A stretch of DNA of 64,000 bases, taken from contig NZ_CAKAKL010000004.1 in assembly GCF_916619195.1 (NCBI RefSeq), positions 319,501 to 383,500 of the forward strand. Direction: 5' to 3'. A program made the position numbers and the translations under genes. This DNA comes from Inquilinus sp. Marseille-Q2685 (GTDB lineage Bacteria > Pseudomonadota > Alphaproteobacteria > DSM-16000 > Inquilinaceae). Numbering within the stretch: the first letter of the stretch is position 1; each line of letters begins with the position of its first letter. Below are positions 38,410 to 46,601 of the stretch, piece after piece. Below the pieces are notes generated by a model, which was not told the origin of the DNA, made no database searches, and saw only the letters and a list, made by a program, of their open reading frames with translations.

Positions 38410-39060
38410 TCAGCCGGCCGATGCGGCGGTGAACACCGCCAGCTGGGCGGCGAAGGCGCGCTTGTAGGCGGGCCGCGCTTCGCCGCGGGCGACATAGGCG
38501 GAGAGGTTCGGATGGTCTTCCAGCAGGTCCGATCCCTGCAGCCGGCGCAGCACGGTCACCATCAGCAGGTCGCCGGCGCTGAACGCGCCGTCCAGCCACT
38601 CGGCATCGCCGAGGCGGCGGGACAGGTGGCCCAGCCGTGTCCGGATGCTGTCCTCGAGGAAGCGCAGGCGCTGCTCGTACCAGGGCTCGTCACGCTCGAG
38701 GATCCTGGCGAGGGCGCGGTCGAAGATCGGCGGCTCCACCGTGTCGAGCGCGGCGAACATCCACGCGATCGCGCGCGCCCGGGCATTCGCGTCGTCCGGC
38801 AGCAGGCCCCCGTAACGCTCGGCGATATGGAGCACGATCGCCCCCGACTCGAACAGGGCGAGGTCGCCGTCCTCATAGGTCGGGATCTGCCCGAACGGAT
38901 GCAGCGCCAGATGCGCGGGCTCCTTCATCGCCTCGAACGACAGCAGGCGGACGTCGTAGGGCTGGCCCACCTCTTCCAGGGCCCAGCGGACGCGCATGTC
39001 GCGCGCCAGCCCCTTGCCGCGGTCGGGCGAGCGTTCAAAGGCGGTGATGATGGCCGTCAT
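38410..39060 (-). CDS. Glutathione S-transferase family protein
   Basis: A 216-residue GST-like protein with an N-terminal thioredoxin fold (about 1-85) and a helical C-terminal domain. The IPTYEDGDLALFESGAIVLHIAE segment with cis-proline and the glutathione-binding E-S pair is clear. The first helix lacks an obvious Ser/Cys/Tyr at the classical place, as in several beta/nu-like groups. It precedes no obvious partner. It may conjugate or isomerise electrophiles. Confidence 0.86.
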   Translation of the reverse strand: MTAIITAFERSPDRGKGLARDMRVRWALEEVGQPYDVRLLSFEAMKEPAHLALHPFGQIPTYEDGDLALFESGAIVLHIAERYGGLLPDDANARARAIAWMFAALDTVEPPIFDRALARILERDEPWYEQRLRFLEDSIRTRLGHLSRRLGDAEWLDGAFSAGDLLMVTVLRRLQGSDLLEDHPNLSAYVARGEARPAYKRAFAAQLAVFTAASAG

Positions 39061-39155
39061 CGTCGGTCTCCAATGCCTGTCTGCCTTGAAGACGATCGGC
39101 CGGACGGGAATCCGACACCGTTGGGAAGCGGCGCCGGAGCCGCCGGCGCGTCCGA

Positions 39156-40568
39156 TCAGCCGCACCGTGCCGGGTCGTTCTTCGGATCCCGCCGCGTCTC
39201 GGGCATCGCCGCCGCGAAGGCCAGGGCGGCGGCCGCGGCGACCAGGCCCAGGGTGAGGAAGGCGGCATCGAAGCCGAAGGCGTCGACCACCACCCCGGCG
39301 ACGAGGCCGCTGAGCGAGGCGCCGATCCCCGTCATCGTCGCCACCGCGCCCAGGGCCATGTTGTAGTGGCCGGTGCCGCGCATCAGGTCGGCGACGACCA
39401 GCGGCGTCAGGGCGGCATAGATGCCGAACCCGATCCCGTCCAGGAGTTGCACGGCGATCAGCCAGCCGGTGTCGTGCGAGAGGGTGAACAGCACCGCGCG
39501 CACCGGCAGGCCGGCGAAGCCGATCAGGAAGAGCGGCTTGCGGCCCCAACGGTCCGCCCTGTGGCCGACCAGGATCGAGATCGGCAGCATCACCGCCTGG
39601 GCCGCCACGATGCAGACGGACATCATCGCCGTCGCCCAGGCGGGATGGGCGAAGGCGAGCACCTGCCCGACCAGCGGCAGCAGCGGTGCGTTGGCGAAGT
39701 GGAACAGGAAGGCGCAGATCCCGAACACCACCAGCGGCCGGCGCCGGAGCAGCACCTTCCAGCCGGGCCGGGCGGCCCTCCTCCCCGCCCGATCTCCCGC
39801 GTCGGCGGCGCGGGCGCGATCGTGATCGATCGCCTGCGCCGGGATGGACAGCGTCGCCGCGGCCGCCAGCAGGGCGAAGACCGGCACCAGCAGGAACACC
39901 GCGCGTTGCGAGAACCACCAGCCGACGGCGGCGGCCATCACGGCGATCACCACGTTGCCGGCATGGTCGAACGCCGCGTTGCGCCCCGTCCGCTGCGCCA
40001 GCCGGCGACGCCCGATCAGCCCGAGGGTCAGGGCCGCGACGGCGGGGTAGAAGATGTCGCCGACCACCGCGATCATCACGGACGCGACCAGGATCCACCA
40101 GAAATCCGTGCGCAGGAAGATGGCGACCGCGCCCACCGCCATGACCGCCAGGGCCAGCACGATCGCACCGCGCTTGAAGCGCGTGCGGTCGATCGCCGCG
40201 CCGATCGGGGTCTGCAGCGCCAGGGCCGCGACCCCGCTGACCAGGGTGACGACGCCGAGGGCCGACAGGCTCCAGCCCCGCTCGGTGACGAGATAGACGT
40301 TCAGATACGGGCCGACGGCGCCGCGCGCATCGGCCAGCAGGAAGTTGACGGCGTCCAGCGAGCCCGGATCGAAGCGGGCCCGGGACGCCGCAGGCGCGGC
40401 GGATGTCCGGTCGCCGCTCACCGAGGCGGCGGCATGCCGGCCGGTTGCGGAAGACGCGCCGTCAGCCGGGCGGCCCGAACCGGCCAGGCCATGGGCGGCG
40501 ATGCCCGGTCCCCCGGACTCTGCAGGGCCGGCTGGATCCTGGGATCGGCTGGACGAAGCTGGCGGCAT
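39156..40568 (-). CDS. MFS transporter with long hydrophilic N-terminus
   Basis: A Major Facilitator protein of up to 470 residues. Its first helix does not begin until about residue 70 (LDAVNFLLADARGAVGPYLNVYL). The preceding Ala/Ser/Pro-rich stretch may be untranslated if a later start is used. The segments LVSGVAALALQTPIGAAIDRT and VGHRADRWGRKPLFL show two MFS loop motifs. About 12 helices are evident. Substrate is unknown. The gap to the terminase gene (40569-40796) holds nothing I can identify. Confidence 0.8.
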   Translation of the reverse strand: MPPASSSRSQDPAGPAESGGPGIAAHGLAGSGRPADGASSATGRHAAASVSGDRTSAAPAASRARFDPGSLDAVNFLLADARGAVGPYLNVYLVTERGWSLSALGVVTLVSGVAALALQTPIGAAIDRTRFKRGAIVLALAVMAVGAVAIFLRTDFWWILVASVMIAVVGDIFYPAVAALTLGLIGRRRLAQRTGRNAAFDHAGNVVIAVMAAAVGWWFSQRAVFLLVPVFALLAAAATLSIPAQAIDHDRARAADAGDRAGRRAARPGWKVLLRRRPLVVFGICAFLFHFANAPLLPLVGQVLAFAHPAWATAMMSVCIVAAQAVMLPISILVGHRADRWGRKPLFLIGFAGLPVRAVLFTLSHDTGWLIAVQLLDGIGFGIYAALTPLVVADLMRGTGHYNMALGAVATMTGIGASLSGLVAGVVVDAFGFDAAFLTLGLVAAAAALAFAAAMPETRRDPKNDPARCG

Positions 40569-40796
40569 CGGCGATCAAGGCACAGACAAAGACGTTGAGG
40601 AGTGGCGCGGCCCGCCCGCCGATGCGCAAAGGACGGGGGACCCTGTCACCCGCTCGCATCGTCCGGCGACCGGAGGTCACGGCGATGCCAGCAACATGGA
40701 TCAACGCGAAGACCGGCCCGGGCGATCCCCGGCTTGGCGGAAACCGTCTCTCATGCCCGGCGCGGGAATCGGGCCGCAACCCGTACCTCCACCCGA

Positions 40797-42479
40797 TCAC
40801 CCCAGCCCCGGCCCCACCCAGCGCATGCTGGTGTCGTAGGTGCTGCCGCTCCTCTGCCCTTCGAGCGCGTAGCGCAGGGCGTCGATGGCATGGTTCTCGC
40901 GGTCCTCCAGCTCGGGCAGGATGTCGCCGGTGCGCGGGTCGGTGCGCCAGCTGTACAGCGCCAGCTCGTCGATCAGGTGCCGGCAGCGCGGATGCACCAG
41001 GATGTCGCAGCTCTTCAGGAACTCGACGCCCTCCTTGACCGACCCCGCCCCCTTCGCCGCCGCCCGCAGCTTCGGGAAGCCGTGGTGCTGCATGTAGCTG
41101 ATCGTCTCCGGCCGGGCGCCGTCGGCCACGATCGGCCAGCGCCGCGCCTCCGGCACCGTGTCGAACAGGGCCGGCGTGCGGTCGATCTCGCAGCCGACCC
41201 GGTAGGCCTCGTGGTCGACATGCAGCGTCCGGCCGGCGAGGAAGCAGCGCACCAGCACCGTCGGGTCGCGGGCGAAGCCCCAGTCGGCGCCGAACAGGAA
41301 GCGGGCTCCGGCCGGGGCCTCGAACGCCTCCACCCGCCAGTTCGTGAACACCCGCGCCTCGCTGCTGCGCTGATAGCCGCCCAGCCAGACATGCTGGTAC
41401 TTGTCCGGGTCGCGCTCGCGGTCCCATTCCATCTCGGCCTTCAGCACCTTCGGGAAATGCGGGTTCGCGGTCCAGTTGGCCTCGATCAGTGTGGTGCGCG
41501 GCGGCGCCGGGCCGCCGCGGAACAGCTGGTCGACCGGGTCGTCCGGCCGGGTCGGGTTCCAGGAGAACCACAGCTCGGAGTCCGGCCTGCGGATGGTCGG
41601 GCGCAGCAGCTCCAGGCTCCGCTTCGACAGCGACTGGGCCTCCTCGACCCAGGCGATGTCGTAGCCCTCCAGCGACTTGATCGACTCCGCCGTGTGGGTC
41701 TGCATGCCCTGGAAGATGATCCGCCCCTCCCCCGGGCCCAGGATCCGGTCGGCCTGGACGGTGAAGGCGGCGCCGAGGCCGAGCGCCTGGATCTTGTCCT
41801 CCAGCAGCCGCTTGACCGACTGGTCCAGCGACCGCTGCACCTCGCGGATGCACACCGCCCGGGTCGGCGTCTCGAAGCAGCGCCGCACCAGCAGCTCGGC
41901 GAAGACATGCGACTTGCCCGAGCCGCGCCCGCCATGCAGCGCCTTGTAGCGCGACGGCTTCGCCAGGCGCTTGAACTTGCGCGGCAGCCTGAGCGGCGGC
42001 GGGGCCAGCGGCGCCCGCGGCGCCGGCCTGGCTGCCGCCGCTGGAGCGGCCGCGGCCTCCGCCCCGTCCGGCATCGTCCCGGTCCCATCCGGTGCCGGCC
42101 TCGGCAGGGCCGGCATGGGCAGCGGCATCATCCTGTGTTGGTCCAGCCCCAGGGCGAGGCAGAACTGCCGGAACGCCTCCTCGACCGGCGGCAGGCCGGC
42201 GAAATCATGCTCGTTCAGGCCCTTCCCGAGGCGGTCCGGGACGATCTCGTACAGCTGGCGCACCGCCCGCCCGTCCGGCTCCTGCCCTTCGGCGCGCATC
42301 GCGATCGCCTGCATGAGGCAGCCGGCCAGGATCTCCGGCCTGTGCAGCAGGTTGCAGCCGATGGTCCTGGGGTTCTTCTTCGAGTAGCCGGCCCCCAAGG
42401 CCGCCTGGGACGCGACGCCGTGGCCGAGAAAACACGCGATGAAATGCCAATGGCTCTTCTTCAGCTGCTTCAGCTCCAT
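40797..42479 (-). CDS. Phage terminase: small-subunit domain fused to large subunit
   Basis: A 560-residue protein. Residues 1-60 match the terminase small-subunit helix-turn-helix (FIACFLGHGVASQAALGAGY, then SKKNPRTIGCNLLHRPEI). After a Pro/Ala-rich linker (about 118-165) comes a complete large subunit: Walker A GGRGSGKS at 183-190, Walker B YDIAWVEEA at 273-281, and nuclease aspartates Asp399 (FGADWGF) and Asp533 (NHAIDALRYAL). Large subunits package DNA into capsids by ATP hydrolysis and cut it. GAGGGCGGG precedes the ATG. No portal, capsid or tail gene adjoins it. Confidence 0.88.
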   Translation of the reverse strand: MELKQLKKSHWHFIACFLGHGVASQAALGAGYSKKNPRTIGCNLLHRPEILAGCLMQAIAMRAEGQEPDGRAVRQLYEIVPDRLGKGLNEHDFAGLPPVEEAFRQFCLALGLDQHRMMPLPMPALPRPAPDGTGTMPDGAEAAAAPAAAARPAPRAPLAPPPLRLPRKFKRLAKPSRYKALHGGRGSGKSHVFAELLVRRCFETPTRAVCIREVQRSLDQSVKRLLEDKIQALGLGAAFTVQADRILGPGEGRIIFQGMQTHTAESIKSLEGYDIAWVEEAQSLSKRSLELLRPTIRRPDSELWFSWNPTRPDDPVDQLFRGGPAPPRTTLIEANWTANPHFPKVLKAEMEWDRERDPDKYQHVWLGGYQRSSEARVFTNWRVEAFEAPAGARFLFGADWGFARDPTVLVRCFLAGRTLHVDHEAYRVGCEIDRTPALFDTVPEARRWPIVADGARPETISYMQHHGFPKLRAAAKGAGSVKEGVEFLKSCDILVHPRCRHLIDELALYSWRTDPRTGDILPELEDRENHAIDALRYALEGQRSGSTYDTSMRWVGPGLG

Positions 42480-42493
42480 CCCGCCCTCGCATG

Positions 42494-42524
42494 AAAAAGC
42501 CCGCCGCGGCAGGGCCGGGCGGGC
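42494..42524 (-). terminator. Intrinsic terminator ahead of the terminase gene
   Basis: Read on the minus strand, GCCCGCC (42524-42518) pairs with GGCGGGC (42505-42499) around a 12-base loop and is followed by five T residues (42498-42494). This is a standard rho-independent terminator placed 15 bp before the terminase start, so it acts in the leader rather than at a gene end. Confidence 0.75.
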
Positions 42525-42546
42525 GCAACTCTTCGACTGTGCCTGG

Positions 42547-42576
42547 ATTATGCCGTGCGATGCGGCATCACGTCAA
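42547..42576 (-). promoter_or_regulatory. Near-consensus sigma-70 promoter toward the terminase
   Basis: On the minus strand TTGACG (42576-42571) is followed by 18 bp and CATAAT (42552-42547), each one mismatch from consensus. The spacer contains the inverted repeat ATGCCG / CGGCAT. Transcription would begin near 42540 and meet the terminator about 16 bases later. Confidence 0.65.
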
Positions 42577-42591
42577 GAACAAAAAGAGAAC
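42577..42591 (-). promoter_or_regulatory. LexA (SOS) box, alphaproteobacterial type
   Basis: Minus-strand GTTC-TCTTTTT-GTTC matches the GTTC-N7-GTTC operator bound by alphaproteobacterial LexA. It directly abuts the -35 element of the promoter at 42547-42576, so LexA binding would block RNA polymerase. The AT-rich stretch contrasts with the surrounding sequence. Confidence 0.75.
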
Positions 42592-42615
42592 ACAAAGCGC
42601 GACCTGGCTCCCGAC

Positions 42616-42653
42616 ACCGTCATGGCGAGCTCCGAAGGGGCGTGGCCATCCAG
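42616..42653. repeat. Half copy of palindromic repeat family C
   Basis: ACCGTCATGGCGAGC followed by GGGGCGTGGCCATCCAGG corresponds to one arm of the complete element at 60.2 kb; the second arm is missing. Between it and the dioxygenase start (42841) I see no other feature. Confidence 0.65.
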
Positions 42654-42840
42654 GCTGCACCGACACCGACCGGATTGAGCCCGTCCCCGCAGCGCCGAGG
42701 TCGAACAAGATCAAAGGCGGCCGCCTGCCGGCAAGGAGGGGCAGCTTGCGCGCTGCCCCTCTGGCTTGCCGTTTGGTCCGACAGCGCGATGATGTGCGGG
42801 CGTCGACTGGTCAGCCTTGAAGGCACAGGAGGATTCGACA

Positions 42841-43440
42841 GTGGTCACGCGAGCCGAGCCGCCGACGCGGCGCACCGTTATCACCGCATGTCTCGCCGTG
42901 CCGGCCCTGCAGGCAGCCGGGCTCGGCCTCGCCGCAGCCCAGCCGGCGGAGCTGGCGCCCACGCCGGCCTGCGACGACGGCGATCATCCGACCCCGGCCC
43001 AGACGGAAGGCCCCTTTTTCAAGCCGGATGCGCCGCTGCGGCGGGACCTCGCCGCCGACGCGCCGAACGGGGACAGAATCATCGTCGCCGGCTTCGTGCT
43101 GGACACCCGCTGCCGCCCGCTTCCGGGGGCGATCGTGCAGATCTGGCACGCCGACGACATGGGCCGGTACGACACGGCGGGCTATCGCCTCCGCGGCCAT
43201 CAATTCACCGACCGGAGCGGCCGGTGGTGGTTCACCACGATTGTCCCGGCGCTCTACCCCGGCCGGACCCGGCACTATCACCTGAAGGCCCAGAAGCCGT
43301 CGGGGCCGATCCTCACCACCCAGCTTTATTTTCCCGGCGAGCCGCGGAATGCCCGCGATCGCCTGTTCGATGAGCGCCTGCTGCTGCGCATCGGCGAGAC
43401 GGCCGATGGGCGGTTTGGGCGATTCGACATCGTGCTGTAG
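42841..43440 (+). CDS. Exported intradiol ring-cleavage dioxygenase-like protein
   Basis: A 199-residue protein of the intradiol dioxygenase family. A twin-arginine signal (RRTVITACLAVPALQAAG) precedes the domain. Family features are TEGPFFKPDAPLR, GAIVQIWHADDMGRYD, and the iron-ligand region TRHYHLKAQ with H-x-H; two upstream tyrosines (in YDTAGYR) complete the site. GTG at 42841 is chosen because AGGAGG lies eight bases before it. Exported intradiol-like proteins are widespread; the aromatic substrate is not known. Confidence 0.8.
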   Translation: MVTRAEPPTRRTVITACLAVPALQAAGLGLAAAQPAELAPTPACDDGDHPTPAQTEGPFFKPDAPLRRDLAADAPNGDRIIVAGFVLDTRCRPLPGAIVQIWHADDMGRYDTAGYRLRGHQFTDRSGRWWFTTIVPALYPGRTRHYHLKAQKPSGPILTTQLYFPGEPRNARDRLFDERLLLRIGETADGRFGRFDIVL

Positions 43441-43535
43441 GCCGTGCTCATTCTGTATACGACGGCAATGCGCGAATCGGCCGCTCGCCCAGCCCCAGTT
43501 GCACTGCCATCAACCCTGCAATCGCCGGCGGACGC

Positions 43536-44552
43536 TCAGACCATCCCCGGCGCCGCGAAGATGTGCACCGCGTCGCGCAGCATCGAGGCCGCGGTGGGCG
43601 TGGGCTCGCGCTCCCACAGCTTGTGATAGGTGATGCCGTAGATGTCGGTGTGCATCTCGACCGCCATCTCCCAGCCGCGGCACTGGGCCAGGAAGTCGGC
43701 GGCGGGCAGGGCGGCCGGCGCCACGGCGTAGCGCCCGGCCTCGGCGCTCGCGACCAGCCGGATGACGTTGCCGCGCGCCGCCTCGGCCGCGATCCGCTCC
43801 GCCGTCACGCCGGCGATGCCCGTCACCTCGATATCGGCGAGCGAGATGCCGGCGCCGAGCAGGCTGTTGGCGATGATCAGCAGCTTGTTGGCGGTGTCCC
43901 AGCCGTCGACGTCGAGCGACGGGTCGGCCTCGGCGATGCCGCGGCGCTGGGCCTCGGCCAGCGCGTCGCCATAGGACACGCCGGTGGCCATCTGGTCGAG
44001 GATGAAGTTGGTGGTGGCGTTGAACACGCCGCGCAGCCGCAGGATCTCGCCCGCGATCATGTCGCGCCGCCTGATGTTGAGCACGGGCAGCCCGCCGCAG
44101 ACCGTGGCGCTGTATTTCAGCCGCGCCCCGCTGCGCGCGGCGGTCTCGTGCAGCTCGCGAAAGGCCAGCACCACCGGGCCCTTGTTGGCCAGCACGACGG
44201 AGATGCCCCGCCCCAGCGCCGCCCGTGCCAGCGCCAGCCCCGGCCCACCGGTGCGCAGGTCGACCGGCGACGCCTCGAACACCAGGTCGATTCCGTCCAG
44301 CAGGCTCTCCACCGGAACGGCGCCGCGAGAGCCGGACAGGTCCGCAGTCGAGCCCCCGGCCGCCTTGTGGGCGACGAGCTTGGCGGGATCGAAGCCGTCG
44401 GGATCCACCGCGACGCCCCGGCTGTCGGCGACCAGGACGATGCGGAAGCCGATGCCGTGGTCGCGCCGCAGCACCTCCGCCTTGTCGGCCAGGATCGCCA
44501 GCAGGTTCCGGTTGACGCTGCCGAGCCCGATCAGGGCGGCGTTGATCAGCAT
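43536..44552 (-). CDS. Homoserine dehydrogenase-like oxidoreductase without ACT domain
   Basis: A 338-residue protein resembling the catalytic part of homoserine dehydrogenase. The NAD(P) loop is ALIGLGSVNRNLL at 6-18, with SVVLANKGPVVLAF and the GVFNATTNFILDQM and DVDGWDTANKLLI segments of the family. The feedback ACT domain is absent. The start at 44552 is chosen from the Rossmann strand and the GAGGACC site. It may be a paralogue acting on a related substrate rather than the threonine-pathway enzyme. Confidence 0.83.
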   Translation of the reverse strand: MLINAALIGLGSVNRNLLAILADKAEVLRRDHGIGFRIVLVADSRGVAVDPDGFDPAKLVAHKAAGGSTADLSGSRGAVPVESLLDGIDLVFEASPVDLRTGGPGLALARAALGRGISVVLANKGPVVLAFRELHETAARSGARLKYSATVCGGLPVLNIRRRDMIAGEILRLRGVFNATTNFILDQMATGVSYGDALAEAQRRGIAEADPSLDVDGWDTANKLLIIANSLLGAGISLADIEVTGIAGVTAERIAAEAARGNVIRLVASAEAGRYAVAPAALPAADFLAQCRGWEMAVEMHTDIYGITYHKLWEREPTPTAASMLRDAVHIFAAPGMV

Positions 44553-44603
44553 GGGTGGTCCTCGGTTCGGAGCAGAATCGCCCCTGCAGTTTCCAGGTCC
44601 CGG

Positions 44604-44658
44604 CCCGTCATGGCGAGCCCAGCCCCTTATCCCCATTGGGAGGTGTGGCCATCCAGGG
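44604..44658. repeat. Diverged half copy of repeat family C
   Basis: CCCGTCATGGCGAGCCC leads, through a 20-bp altered centre, to GGTGTGGCCATCCAGGG. It matches one arm of the 60.2-kb element with an internal difference. It lies upstream of the homoserine dehydrogenase-like gene. Confidence 0.55.
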
Positions 44659-44741
44659 CTGTCGCCGCGGCTGCGATCATGATATAGGGGCCGGATAGTC
44701 ATCGATGTCCACTACACGCCGGACAGGCGAAATCATGAGAC

Positions 44742-45437
44742 ATGAAACATGACCCATCTGCATTCCCAACGGATGAACTCGTAAAGCAGATCCAGATTCT
44801 CGGAAAGGACGACGCCGACTTCGTATACGAGTCGGAGCAACTTCTTTTCAAGAGATGGCGGCGCGGAAAAGATCTGGGACCCCTGATCGGCCTGTTGAGT
44901 TCCGAAAATACTTACGATCGGCTCCTCGGAGCATACTATCTGGGTGAACTCGGCGAGAGAGTCGAAGATCTGAAAGCTCCGGTGAGGCGGCTTTTGGATG
45001 ACCCAATTTCCGACTGCCGCCGCGCCTTCGTCCTATACATGTCAAACTACTATGACGATGACATTGGGAAGGCGTTTGCAAAATGTCTATTGGATCTGGA
45101 TCTCCACGTAAGGCTTACCGTGATAAGATGGGGGATCCGGACATCGGCCGAGCAGTTCGAACATTTTTCCCGATTGGTTGAGACGGGAGCCGGCAGACGG
45201 GAATCGACATTCTCCAATCCGCTCGACCGCGATTATTGGAATGAATCCGAACTGAAGCGCGGAATCCGTGGGCTGAACATCATTCGCCGCATCCGGGCGG
45301 GAGAGGAAATCCCACGGATCCGGGAAGAATTCCCCGAGGAGGATGGCTTCGTCTTCGATAGCATCGATTTTTTGAGGACATTCGGACAGCGCCAGGCGAA
45401 GTGGAGAGAGATGAAAAGGCGCCGTGCGGATTCCTAG
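44742..45437 (+). CDS. Hypothetical protein, HEAT-like helical repeats, lower GC
   Basis: A 231-residue protein that I do not recognise by family. The middle (about 45-130) is a series of short helical hairpins (LIGLLSSENTYDRLLGAYYL and later repeats) resembling HEAT or ARM repeats. The C-terminal third is charged. One sampled 60-base line (44881-44940) has 31 G+C, about 52%, far below the neighbouring core genes. It sits just before the ParS/ParT pair and is probably horizontally acquired. No catalytic motif is seen. Confidence 0.6.
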   Translation: MKHDPSAFPTDELVKQIQILGKDDADFVYESEQLLFKRWRRGKDLGPLIGLLSSENTYDRLLGAYYLGELGERVEDLKAPVRRLLDDPISDCRRAFVLYMSNYYDDDIGKAFAKCLLDLDLHVRLTVIRWGIRTSAEQFEHFSRLVETGAGRRESTFSNPLDRDYWNESELKRGIRGLNIIRRIRAGEEIPRIREEFPEEDGFVFDSIDFLRTFGQRQAKWREMKRRRADS

Positions 45438-45528
45438 CGGAATTCGGCGACAGTGCACGAATGGAGATGGCGGAGCGGATCGGCCGGTCGCGATGCCCTG
45501 CACCAGGCTTGGAAAGTTCAGCTCCAAA

Positions 45529-45545
45529 GAGCATATTGATTGCTC
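45529..45545. promoter_or_regulatory. Inverted repeat upstream of parS
   Basis: GAGCA-TATTGAT-TGCTC has 5-bp arms and overlaps the region just before the ribosome-binding site of the antitoxin gene. It is a candidate site for autoregulation by the Xre-type antitoxin. Confidence 0.4.
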
Positions 45546-45559
45546 AAAGGAGCCGACGC

Positions 45560-46051
45560 ATGCCTCGGATCAGCCGTTCGACCAAGCCTGACTCCCCCGG
45601 TTCCGTGCGACGCCGGAGGGCGGGCCTCTCCTATCTGGCGGTCTTCCACGCCTCGCCGCTCGAGCGGATCGACATGATCAAGCATGGCGTCCGCGCTGTC
45701 GAAGCGAAGCGGATCCTGGCCGACCTGGCGATCGGGCAGGGCGCCGGGCTGCGGGCGCTCAATCTCTCTCCCGCCACGGTCAACAAGAAGGCGAAGCAGG
45801 ACCAGACGCTGTCGCCGGAGGACAGCGAGCGTGTCATCGGCATGGCCAGGCTGGTGGGCCAGATCGAGGCGATGGTCCAGGAATCGGGCGATCCGGCGGG
45901 GTTCGACGCGACCGCCTGGATGGCCCGCTGGCTCAACGACCCCTTGCCGGCCCTCGGCGGCGCCCGCCCGATCAACCTGATGGACACGATGGAGGGGCAG
46001 GCCCTGGTGTCCACGGTGCTGGCGCAGCTGCAGAGCGGCGCCTACGCGTGA
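45560..46051 (+). CDS. parS: Antitoxin of the Xre/ParS (DUF2384) family
   Basis: A 163-residue antitoxin. The C-terminal DUF2384 domain (about 95-163) reads FDATAWMARWLNDPLPALGG, then PINLMDTMEGQALVSTVL, the segment that normally blocks the RES toxin active site. The N-terminal half carries a degenerate helix-turn-helix (LRALNLSPATVNKKAK). AAAGGAG lies seven bases before the ATG at 45560. Its stop overlaps the toxin's GTG start. These proteins also repress their own promoter. Confidence 0.88.
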   Translation: MPRISRSTKPDSPGSVRRRRAGLSYLAVFHASPLERIDMIKHGVRAVEAKRILADLAIGQGAGLRALNLSPATVNKKAKQDQTLSPEDSERVIGMARLVGQIEAMVQESGDPAGFDATAWMARWLNDPLPALGGARPINLMDTMEGQALVSTVLAQLQSGAYA

Positions 46052-46533
46052 GCCGGCCGGTCTGGCGCATCGCCACCGACACCCCGTCCTACGAGGCGGA
46101 CGATCTCACCGGCGCGGGCGCCAAGGCGACCGGCGGCCGCTGGAACAGCCCCGGTGTGCCGGTCGTCTACACGTCCCAGACCCGGGCGCTGGCCTGCCTG
46201 GAGACGGTGGTCCATCTCGGCGCCGGCGGGCTGCCGCTCAACCGCTATCTCGTCCGGATCGACATCCCCGACACGGTCTGGGCCGCCGCGCGGCAGGAGA
46301 CCGCCGCCAGCCTGCCGGTCGGCTGGGATGCCGAGCCGGCGGGACGGGCGAGCATCACCTTCGGCACGGCCTGGGTCCGGTCGGGCTCGTCCGCCCTGCT
46401 CATCGTCCCGTCTGTGATCGTGCCGGAGGAGTGCAACGTGCTGGTCAATCCGCTGCACCCCGACAGCGCGAGGATCAGCGCCACGAAGGTGCGGCGGTGG
46501 CTCTACGATCCGCGGTTGGCCAGATCCGTTTGA
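46048..46533 (+). CDS. parT: RES-domain toxin (ParT-type)
   Basis: A 161-residue RES-domain protein. The signature GGRWNSPGVPVVYTSQTRAL carries Arg31, Tyr41 and Ser43, and Glu52 follows in CLETVVHL, the residues that form the active site. RES toxins degrade NAD or ADP-ribosylate proteins, lowering metabolism. The GTG start overlaps the antitoxin stop (GTGA). Next to a probable anti-phage NACHT gene, it may belong to a defence island. All family residues are present, so it is likely active. Confidence 0.9.
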   Translation: MSRPVWRIATDTPSYEADDLTGAGAKATGGRWNSPGVPVVYTSQTRALACLETVVHLGAGGLPLNRYLVRIDIPDTVWAAARQETAASLPVGWDAEPAGRASITFGTAWVRSGSSALLIVPSVIVPEECNVLVNPLHPDSARISATKVRRWLYDPRLARSV

Positions 46534-46570
46534 GGACGGACTGTCATCGTCCATGCCGGCTCTCAGCCCT

Positions 46571-46601
46571 TCACGACGAGCCCAAAGGGGTGTGGCCATC
46601 C
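46571..46601. repeat. Degenerate half copy of repeat family C in the parT-NACHT gap
   Basis: ACGAGCCCAAAGGGGTGTGG then CCATCC resembles the arm at 42616-42653. The whole gap 46534-46831 holds no gene; towards 46.7 kb its base composition drops toward that of the NACHT gene. Confidence 0.4.

Noticed and set aside
40797-42600. Complete prophage around the terminase
   Set aside because: No portal, capsid, tail, lysis or integrase gene lies within the window on either side; flanking genes are metabolic.
42817-42840. Upstream TTG start for the intradiol dioxygenase
   Set aside because: No ribosome site precedes it, whereas GTG at 42841 has AGGAGG eight bases upstream and leads directly into the Tat signal.
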